From: Bacteroidota bacterium | Lineage (GTDB): Bacteria; Bacteroidota; Bacteroidia; Chitinophagales; Chitinophagaceae | Reading direction: 5' to 3' | Assembly: GCA_023428755.1 (NCBI GenBank) | Contig: JAEYWX010000023.1 | Location: 80,180 to 144,179 of the forward strand | DNA length: 64,000 nt | Shown: positions 40,981-47,131 of the stretch, one piece after another | How positions within the stretch are numbered: the first letter of the stretch is position 1 | How the letters are laid out: each line of letters starts with the position of its first letter | Position numbers and translations under genes: made by a program | The notes under the pieces: generated by a model | What the model saw: only the letters and a program-made list of their open reading frames with translations | Database searches by the model: none | Told to the model about the DNA's origin: nothing

Positions 40981-42078
40981 ATGAACACACATATTGCTCC
41001 TGAAATTCGTGAAGTGATGGGTGCCCTGCATTACAGGCCATCCATTTCCATTATTCTTCCGTTTGAACCAAAAATGAACCTGAAAACAGAGTTGATGTAT
41101 TCACTGAAAATGGCTGTGAAGAAAGTAGAAGAGGAGTTACTGGCACAATATCCCGGCGAAATAGCAACACTGGTAATGGGGAAGCTGCAGACGCTGGTAA
41201 AAAATCTCAACTTTAACACATACAAAAAAAGTATTGCGGTTTTTGTATCGCCTGTGTTTGAAAAAGTATTGTACCTCGATGTGCCGGTGGAAGAAAAGAT
41301 CATCATTGATGAATCATTTGAGATACGTGACCTGGTGTACAGCAAAAAACAGCTGCACAAATACCTGGTGTTACTGCTGAGCGGAAAGGAAAGCCGGATG
41401 TACCTGGGTAACAGTGGCGATCTTGTTCGTATTATTTCAGATAAGCCGGAGCATATTGAAGCGTATGTAAACGAAGTGCCGGAACGTACTGCTAATTTTT
41501 CCGATACATCGGAACGCAGGGATGTTATGATGAAGAAATTTCTGCAACATATTGATCATTCACTTGACATTGTATTACAGGCTTATCATTTACCGTTGTT
41601 TGTAATGGGTGCCGATCGTATTCTCGGCCATTTCAAACAAATTACAAAGCATGGTAAGTCCATTGTTGAAACAATCCGTGGAAATTATGAAGAGAGTTCA
41701 ATGGCCGAGCTGAAACAGGTACTGGAACCTTATATCAGCGACTGGAAGAGAGTAAAGGAAAAAGATCTGCTCAACCAGATCGATGAAGCCGCCGGCAAAA
41801 AAAAGCTGGCAGCAGGAATCAAAGAAGTGTGGCGTGATGCGGTACATACAAAAGGACAATTGCTGGTGGTAGAAAAAAATTATATGTTTCCTGCACAGCA
41901 TGGAGCCGATGCTGATGTGATCAGTAAGCTGGAAGAATCGTACAACACATCGCTGTATATTAAAGATGCAGTGGATGATATTATTGAAAAAGTACTCGAC
42001 AATGGCGGTGATGTAGAGTTTGTGGATGAAGGTGTGCTGAAAGAGTATGAACGGATAGTATTGATCACTTATTATTGA
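40981..42078 (+). CDS. BaeRF3-like (bacterial eRF1-family) protein
   Basis: 365 aa. The N-terminus HYRPSISIILPFEPKMNLKTELMYSLKMAVKKVEEEL, central KSIAVFVSPVFEKVLYLDVPVEEKIIIDESFEIRDLVYS and the terminal GGDVEFVDEGVLKEYERIVLITYY follow the three-domain layout of bacterial archaeo-eukaryotic release factor homologues, family 3. These are proposed ribosome-associated factors acting on stalled or hibernating ribosomes. The GGQ-like catalytic loop of true release factors is not seen. The family call rests on pattern memory; the role is inferred. Confidence 0.7.
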   Translation: MNTHIAPEIREVMGALHYRPSISIILPFEPKMNLKTELMYSLKMAVKKVEEELLAQYPGEIATLVMGKLQTLVKNLNFNTYKKSIAVFVSPVFEKVLYLDVPVEEKIIIDESFEIRDLVYSKKQLHKYLVLLLSGKESRMYLGNSGDLVRIISDKPEHIEAYVNEVPERTANFSDTSERRDVMMKKFLQHIDHSLDIVLQAYHLPLFVMGADRILGHFKQITKHGKSIVETIRGNYEESSMAELKQVLEPYISDWKRVKEKDLLNQIDEAAGKKKLAAGIKEVWRDAVHTKGQLLVVEKNYMFPAQHGADADVISKLEESYNTSLYIKDAVDDIIEKVLDNGGDVEFVDEGVLKEYERIVLITYY

Positions 42079-42097
42079 GGCAAGAAAATGGTTGTAT

Positions 42098-42127
42098 AAA
42101 AAACCTCCTTGATCAAGGAGGTTTTTT
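42098..42127. terminator. Bidirectional terminator
   Basis: Perfect 30-bp palindrome, AAAAAACCTCCTTGA with its complement. It serves both the BaeRF3-like gene and the convergent Hsp20 gene. Confidence 0.88.
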
Positions 42128-42129
42128 GT

Positions 42130-42576
42130 TTAGTAAACAACAATTCGAAGTGCATCTGTTTTTACCGGATCTGTTTCTTTCGGAATATAAATTTGCAACA
42201 GCCCTTCTTTGTAAAAGGCCGATGCTAATTCCGGGTTGGTATTCGTGGGCAACAGAATATGCCGGTCGAAACATTCGTAATTGAATTCGTGCAGATGAAA
42301 ATTACCGGCTGTGCAATCAATACTGCTCTTTACAAACAAAGCAATTGATAATACATGATCGTTAACAGCAAGTAAAAAATTTTCCCGTTTAACACCAGGT
42401 ATGGCTACTTCTACAGTAAAACTTTCGTCACTGTCACGCACATTCACCAGTGGTTGCACCACCGTTCCTTCCCGGTGTATTTTCAGTTCGGCTGCCAGTT
42501 GTTCCAGTTCAGGCAACGGCGTGTATTCACCGGGGTAAATGTAATGGATGCTGCTTTTTGAAGAATAATGTTCCAT
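42130..42576 (-). CDS. Diverged Hsp20/alpha-crystallin family protein
   Basis: 148 aa. Alpha-crystallin domain with VEVAIPGVKRENFLLAVNDHVLSI and LLQIYIPKE at the end. It lacks the long charged insertion of the Hsp20 at 31027. The N-terminal 40 residues are unusual (YIYPGEYTPLPELEQLAAELKIHREG). No dyad is clear in the 75 bp before it; read-through from the DUF892 gene is likely. Confidence 0.85.
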   Translation of the reverse strand: MEHYSSKSSIHYIYPGEYTPLPELEQLAAELKIHREGTVVQPLVNVRDSDESFTVEVAIPGVKRENFLLAVNDHVLSIALFVKSSIDCTAGNFHLHEFNYECFDRHILLPTNTNPELASAFYKEGLLQIYIPKETDPVKTDALRIVVY

Positions 42577-42651
42577 ACAATTGTTTTAATTGTAACCAAT
42601 ATGGGTTGCATCATTTTCAAAAGGCGGATCATTGTTGGCAACACATGTTTA

Positions 42652-43176
42652 TCAGGCGGGTATTACAATGGGTGATTTTGCACGGAAGTTAATTTCGTAC
42701 TGGGCCAGTTGTGTTAAGCGGTCGTCAATTTGTTTTTCATGTACTTCCGCTTCGTGGAAAAAATGAGCAGCCCGGTCCATTCCCAAGGTATTGGAAAATG
42801 CAGCAGCTGTTCCATATGCACTGATCTTGAAATGATTGATCATTTGTATGCTGGCCAGCAGGCAGGCATCTGTTACTTCCGCATCGGTACACAGTTGCAG
42901 CTTTTCATTGCTGTCATCAATATATGCTTTCATAATACGGTTGGTAAGGCTTAGAGAGATCAGTTGCTCTGCATCTACAAACTCTTCCAGGTTGGCAAGG
43001 TGTGTTCCAATATCATCACGGTACTTTTGTAAAACCGTTTTCAGTTTTACTGAATTGGCCCTGCTGATCCATTGTGGTAATACATTGTTCAATTGAACTT
43101 CAGCACTTGAAAATTTACTTGCTTCAAAATCGAGCAGGTTGTGCAGTGTTGTAATACTTGTAAGTTCCTGTTTCAT
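42652..43176 (-). CDS. DUF892 ferritin-like protein (YciE/YciF family)
   Basis: 174 aa four-helix bundle. LHNLLDFEASKFSSAEVQLNNVLP, a central LASIQMINHFKISAYGTAAAFSNTLGMDRAA and FHEAEVHEKQIDDRLTQLAQYEI place the Glu/His residues expected of a di-iron ferritin-like site. The family is stress-inducible in many bacteria. First gene of a two-gene unit with hsp20, under the regulon operator. Confidence 0.85.
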   Translation of the reverse strand: MKQELTSITTLHNLLDFEASKFSSAEVQLNNVLPQWISRANSVKLKTVLQKYRDDIGTHLANLEEFVDAEQLISLSLTNRIMKAYIDDSNEKLQLCTDAEVTDACLLASIQMINHFKISAYGTAAAFSNTLGMDRAAHFFHEAEVHEKQIDDRLTQLAQYEINFRAKSPIVIPA

Positions 43177-43196
43177 AACAAACTTTTTTTGGTTAC

Positions 43197-43292
43197 CGAA
43201 TGTATGGTTTTGCAGGGCCGTTTCCTATGATGCCTGTCAGCCAAAAACGGCAGGTAACTCATTGGTTGTATCAAAAAAAAGAAGGTGCTTTG
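43197..43292. promoter_or_regulatory. Divergent regulon promoter: DUF892 gene and membrane protein
   Basis: Dyad TGAT-GCCT-GTCA (43228-43239) and a degenerate GCAG-GTAA-CTCA (43250-43261), centres 22 bp apart. Minus side: 23 bp to TACATTCG (43197-43204). Plus side: 23 bp to GTGCTTTG (43285-43292). Proximal dyad 51 bp from the DUF892 ATG. Confidence 0.65.
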
Positions 43293-43331
43293 AGAATGCC
43301 ATTGCAACAGTGATTCAGTAATACCAAACGC

Positions 43332-43718
43332 ATGAAACTGTTTTTATTTATTCTCACAGCATTTGTGGCGCTTACCGCTGTTGTATCAGGTGCATTGCTT
43401 ATCACTTATCCTGATGGCTCGCTGTTCGGTATGTCAACCGCATTACTTGCTTCCACACCGTTTGTTGATTTTTTAATTCCCGGTCTTGTACTTTGCCTTG
43501 TGGTTGGCGGCACCAATCTTATGGCCGTTATCCGCAACATGCAAACACATCCGCAACGTTACAACTGGTCCATTGCAGGTGCTGTAATGCTTATTAGTTG
43601 GGTGGTTGTACAAATATTACTCATTGCTGTATTGCATTGGCTACAGTTTATCTATCTCGGCATTGGATTAATGATGTTGCTGCTGAGCTGGCAACTGAAA
43701 GGGAAGTGGGCAGTGTGA
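43332..43718 (+). CDS. Four-helix membrane protein of unknown function
   Basis: 128 aa, almost wholly hydrophobic: helices at about 1-25, 40-65, 78-100 and 102-122 (FIYLGIGLMMLLLSWQL). A conserved-looking YPDGSLFGMS loop follows helix 1. No domain recognised. Divergent from the DUF892 gene and possibly sharing its operator; ends 8 bp before the convergent mlaD stop. Confidence 0.75.
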   Translation: MKLFLFILTAFVALTAVVSGALLITYPDGSLFGMSTALLASTPFVDFLIPGLVLCLVVGGTNLMAVIRNMQTHPQRYNWSIAGAVMLISWVVVQILLIAVLHWLQFIYLGIGLMMLLLSWQLKGKWAV

Positions 43719-43726
43719 AATTATTT

Positions 43727-44704
43727 TTATTTCTTCTTCTGCTTCTCCAGTCTCTTAAAATAACCTCTGAACAGAAAATTATGTTTCAGCGCTTCCATGT
43801 TTTGCTGAAAGTCTTCTGTTCCTTTTTCAATGTGCTGCAGGCTATTGATCAGCTTTTGTACAAGTATCGAATCTTTGAGTAAACTATGAACAGTACCCCT
43901 GCCATTGGTTACATCGTTGTTTACAGAACGTGTAAATGTTTGCAGGTCGGCCGCCAGAGAATCGGCATGGATACCAACTTGTTTTATTTTTTCGATGGCT
44001 TCATTCAGGTTGTAGGCAATAGCGGTATCGGTAATAATTTTTCCCAACGAACCGTCCCCATTTTTTACAGCAGCAATAATGGTTTGCAGATCGCTCACCA
44101 TCAGATCGGCTTTTATCGTTGCGGAACGTATATTACTCACGGATGCAAGAATGTTTTTCGGTAAAGCTTCGTTGTCCAGCACCTGCCATAAAACCTTGCT
44201 GTTGTTAATACGCTCTACTGTGTTTTTCAGATCTTCGGATATCACTGCAACATTTTGATTGGTGCGGTTGAGCAGTTCCAGCATTTCATCAGTACTGATG
44301 ATTTTTTTTGTTTTTAATACATCGCCATCAGCTGCAAAGGGCGATCCGTCTTTCGAAGCTGTGATTTGCAGCAGTTTATTTCCCATCAATCCATCGGTTG
44401 AAATACTTACCACATCATTCACCCGGATATATTGCTTCATTTCTTCTTCAATGAACATGGTTACTTCAATAGTAGAATCGTTGAGGATGGTTACTTTTTT
44501 AACCGTGCCCACCTGGATGCCTGCATAGCGGATATTGTTGCCGGGTGTTAAACCCTGCACATGTTCAAACCTTGTTTTCAGTACATAGTTTTTACTGAAC
44601 AGATTGCTGTCTCGCCCGATCATGTACAAACCAATAATGAGCAGGAGTAATCCTGCGATGATGAAGATGCCCAGCTTGATATTATTTATTGTTTGCTTTG
44701 CCAT
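43727..44704 (-). CDS. mlaD: MlaD family substrate-binding protein
   Basis: 325 aa: one N-terminal transmembrane helix (KLGIFIIAGLLLLIIGLYMIG), an MCE domain (LKTRFEHVQGLTPGNNIRYAGIQVGTVKKVTI) and a long helical C-terminal region. Periplasmic ring component of the Mla/MCE lipid transporter. Overlaps the mlaF stop by 19 bp; last gene of mlaE-mlaF-mlaD. MlaB and MlaC are not in this operon. Confidence 0.92.
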   Translation of the reverse strand: MAKQTINNIKLGIFIIAGLLLLIIGLYMIGRDSNLFSKNYVLKTRFEHVQGLTPGNNIRYAGIQVGTVKKVTILNDSTIEVTMFIEEEMKQYIRVNDVVSISTDGLMGNKLLQITASKDGSPFAADGDVLKTKKIISTDEMLELLNRTNQNVAVISEDLKNTVERINNSKVLWQVLDNEALPKNILASVSNIRSATIKADLMVSDLQTIIAAVKNGDGSLGKIITDTAIAYNLNEAIEKIKQVGIHADSLAADLQTFTRSVNNDVTNGRGTVHSLLKDSILVQKLINSLQHIEKGTEDFQQNMEALKHNFLFRGYFKRLEKQKKK

Positions 44705-45477
44705 TGTTCAAAAAATTGTTTGATCTGCGGATCATTGTTTTGTTCCAGCTCACGGTATGTTCCCTGTGCATAGCATTTGCCATCGATCAGCATTACAATG
44801 CGGTCCGCTGTCATGCGAATGCAGTTCATGTCGTGTGAAATAATGATAGCGGATGTATTGTATTTCTCACCCAATTCAACCATCAGTTCACTGATCTCTT
44901 TGCCGGTGATGGGATCAAGTCCGGTAGTTGGTTCATCATACAACATGATCTCCGGATCAAGGATCAAGGTTCTTGCCAGTGCAATACGTTTCCGCATACC
45001 GCCCGAAAGTTCGGCAGGCATCATATCAACCGTATGGGCAAGACCCACATTGGTTAACACCTCCATCACTTTTGCATTTGTTTCAGCAGTTGTTAATTTG
45101 ATCCAATGCCTGCGTAACGGAAATTCCAGGTTTTCACGCACCGTCATCGAATCATACAAAGCATTGCTTTGAAAGAGGAATCCCACTTTTGCACGCAGCA
45201 CATCCAGTTCTTTGCTGTTAAGCGAAATTACATCTGCATTCAACACGGTAATTTCTCCTGCATCCTGTTCCAGTAAACCAATCAGGCATTTGATCAATAC
45301 CGATTTACCTGAGCCTGATTTTCCCAACACCACCACGTTTTCACCTTTGTACACGTTGAGGTTAAAATCTTTCAACACATGGTTGCTGCCAAATGATTTG
45401 AATATATGCCGCACAGAAATGACAGGTTCATTTGTTGTTGTTGAAATTTCTTTTTGTATGGTTTGTTCCTCTAACAT
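44686..45477 (-). CDS. mlaF: MCE-type ABC transporter ATPase (MlaF)
   Basis: 263 aa ABC ATPase: Walker A GKSGSGKS, signature LSGGMRKRIALARTL, Walker B EIMLYDEPTTGLDP, H-loop IIISHDM. The LSGGM signature and short C-terminal tail are typical of MlaF. 8 bp after mlaE, overlaps mlaD. Confidence 0.93.
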   Translation of the reverse strand: MLEEQTIQKEISTTTNEPVISVRHIFKSFGSNHVLKDFNLNVYKGENVVVLGKSGSGKSVLIKCLIGLLEQDAGEITVLNADVISLNSKELDVLRAKVGFLFQSNALYDSMTVRENLEFPLRRHWIKLTTAETNAKVMEVLTNVGLAHTVDMMPAELSGGMRKRIALARTLILDPEIMLYDEPTTGLDPITGKEISELMVELGEKYNTSAIIISHDMNCIRMTADRIVMLIDGKCYAQGTYRELEQNNDPQIKQFFEQWQSKQ

Positions 45478-45484
45478 GGTTGCA

Positions 45485-46249
45485 TCAGTTTAATCCAAAC
45501 AGGTCAGTGATTTGCACTGCCAGCAGATCAATGATAAATACCGCCACCGAACTTACTACCACAGCAGAGTTGGCGGCTCGTCCCACACCTTCAGTTCCTT
45601 TTTGAGCATGATAGCCTTTGTAACATCCGATCATGCCAATGGCAAATCCAAAAAAATATGATTTGATAAAGGCAGGCATTACATCGCTGAACGATAATCC
45701 ATCAAACACCATTTTAAAAAACAACTGAAAACTGGTAACGCCTCTGATGTTTACACCAATATAAGAACCGTACAATGAAATGGCATCGCCTGCAATTACC
45801 AGCAGCGGTAACATAAAGGTGGAGGCAAGCACTCTTGTAACTACCAAATATTTATAAGGATTGGTGCCACTAACCTCCATGGCATCAATCTGCTCGGTTA
45901 CTTTCATGCTCCCCAGCTCGGCACCAATGCTGCTGCCAATTTTACCGGCAAAGATCAGTGCAGTAATAACCGGACCAATTTCACGTACAATGGCAATGCC
46001 CACCATTTCGGGCAGTTCAGTTGCCACACCATAATCGAGTAATGCCGGACGCAGTTGCATGGTAAGCACCAGCCCCATAATAAAACCGGTAAGTCCTACA
46101 AGCGGAAATGATTTATAGCCGATCATGTAGCACTGTCGGATAAATTCACTGAATTCAAAGCGTGGCTGTAGCGTTTGCCCGAAAAAGCGAAAGGTAAAAC
46201 GGCCGAGTAAGCCCGTTTCATGAAGCATCTTTTTAAGCGTGGCAAACAT
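45485..46249 (-). CDS. mlaE: MCE-type ABC transporter permease (MlaE)
   Basis: 254 aa, five or six helices: GYKSFPLVGLTGFIMGLVLTMQ and REIGPVITALIFAGKIGSSIGAELGSMKVTEQIDAMEV are the MlaE family signatures. Inner-membrane core of the outer-membrane lipid-asymmetry system. First gene of the operon; operator and AACATTTG box lie just upstream. Confidence 0.94.
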   Translation of the reverse strand: MFATLKKMLHETGLLGRFTFRFFGQTLQPRFEFSEFIRQCYMIGYKSFPLVGLTGFIMGLVLTMQLRPALLDYGVATELPEMVGIAIVREIGPVITALIFAGKIGSSIGAELGSMKVTEQIDAMEVSGTNPYKYLVVTRVLASTFMLPLLVIAGDAISLYGSYIGVNIRGVTSFQLFFKMVFDGLSFSDVMPAFIKSYFFGFAIGMIGCYKGYHAQKGTEGVGRAANSAVVVSSVAVFIIDLLAVQITDLFGLN

Positions 46250-46268
46250 GACTGATGTAAATCAATAC

Positions 46269-46333
46269 CAAATGTTGACAAAAATCAGTTGCTGCGAAAT
46301 GAAGACAGTCAGTTGGGGGTGTGATGCATATCA
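46269..46333 (-). promoter_or_regulatory. Regulon promoter: mlaEFD
   Basis: Dyads TGAA-GACA-GTCA (46300-46311) and TGAT-GCAT-ATCA (46322-46333), centres 22 bp apart. 23 bp to AACATTTG (46269-46276, minus strand). Proximal dyad 50 bp from the ATG. A third, CTGAT-GTAA-ATCAA (46252-46265), lies at the ATG and could act as a roadblock. Confidence 0.75.
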
Positions 46334-46484
46334 GATACCATGCGCTGTATGTTGCGCATAAGGATAATTGAATAAAAGTGGCTACAAGGCAGAGTGTAAT
46401 CCTTTACATAGTCTTAGCTATACTGTTGTAACGAAAAATGTAGAAACGTAAGAGGGGGTTGCATACAATCAGCTTGCAATTCGT

Positions 46485-46784
46485 TTAATCGTTCATTCTT
46501 CTTTTTAAATCCATGCTGCTGTGTAGAATTCTTGACACTTCGATACCGGTTCGTTTGGCTTTTCTATAAAAAATAATATGACGGCCTGCTTTGAAACCGA
46601 AAACCTCCTCATTTATTTCAGGATAGGATTTGCCCGAAAGTGCACCATCTGCTAAATCCTGGCATGTTTCCAGGAGCATGTAGTAATATTTTTCGGCCTG
46701 TTGTTCAGACCATGCTTCGTATGTGTACTCCCAAATAGCAGAAAGATCATCGATTGCTTTATTTGAAAGAATGTACCGGGCCAT
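46485..46784 (-). CDS. parE: ParE/RelE-family toxin
   Basis: 99 aa type II toxin. SNKAIDDLSAIWEYTYEAWSEQQAEKYYYMLLETCQDLA and RHIIFYRKAKRTGIEVSRILHSSMDLKRRM give the RelE/ParE fold; the KAIDDLSAIWEYT element matches ParE rather than RelE, suggesting gyrase as target. One base after the parD stop, so coupled. Confidence 0.88.
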   Translation of the reverse strand: MARYILSNKAIDDLSAIWEYTYEAWSEQQAEKYYYMLLETCQDLADGALSGKSYPEINEEVFGFKAGRHIIFYRKAKRTGIEVSRILHSSMDLKRRMND

Positions 46785-46785
46785 T

Positions 46786-47028
46786 TTATTTTTTTGCTGC
46801 CTTTAACCCGGCAAGATGTTTCCGTGGATTAAACTTTTTTGCAAAGCCGCTTTCAAATCCTTCGTCAATTGCTGTACGAAGAGCAGCAATTTTGATTTCC
46901 TCTTCTTCCAGTAATCGAAGTCCCGCACGTATCACTTCACTGGCATTTTTAAAACGGCCAGTGGATACTTTTTTGTCAACAAAATTTTCAAAATGATCAC
47001 CCAACGAAATCGAAGTGTTACGCCCCAT
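46786..47028 (-). CDS. parD: ParD-like antitoxin
   Basis: 80 aa: ISLGDHFENFVDKKVSTGRFKNASEVIRAGLRLLEEEE is the ribbon-helix-helix DNA-binding part; the C-terminal helix (AALRTAIDEGFESGFAKKFNPRKHLAGLKAAKK) wraps the toxin. First gene of the pair, with a palindromic operator 20 bp upstream. Confidence 0.9.
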   Translation of the reverse strand: MGRNTSISLGDHFENFVDKKVSTGRFKNASEVIRAGLRLLEEEEIKIAALRTAIDEGFESGFAKKFNPRKHLAGLKAAKK

Positions 47029-47047
47029 AATTTTGCAATTTTTATAA

Positions 47048-47068
47048 AGTTACCAAAAATTGGTAACT
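47048..47068. promoter_or_regulatory. Autoregulatory operator of parDE
   Basis: AGTTACCAA-AAA-TTGGTAACT, a perfect 9-bp inverted repeat with 3-bp spacer, 20 bp before the parD ATG. The position and symmetry fit ParD or ParDE binding. Confidence 0.75.
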
Positions 47069-47131
47069 AAAAAAGCGCAGGTATCTACTTTTGTTCTACA
47101 AGGGCGATGTTTGTTGAAATTAATATCCGGT

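Noticed and set aside
42098..42127. Perfect 30-bp palindrome as an operator
   Set aside because: A/T tracts on both sides and position between two convergent stops show a terminator.
42577..42651. Regulon operator before the second hsp20
   Set aside because: No TGAn-N4-nTCA dyad is present; co-transcription with the DUF892 gene is more likely.
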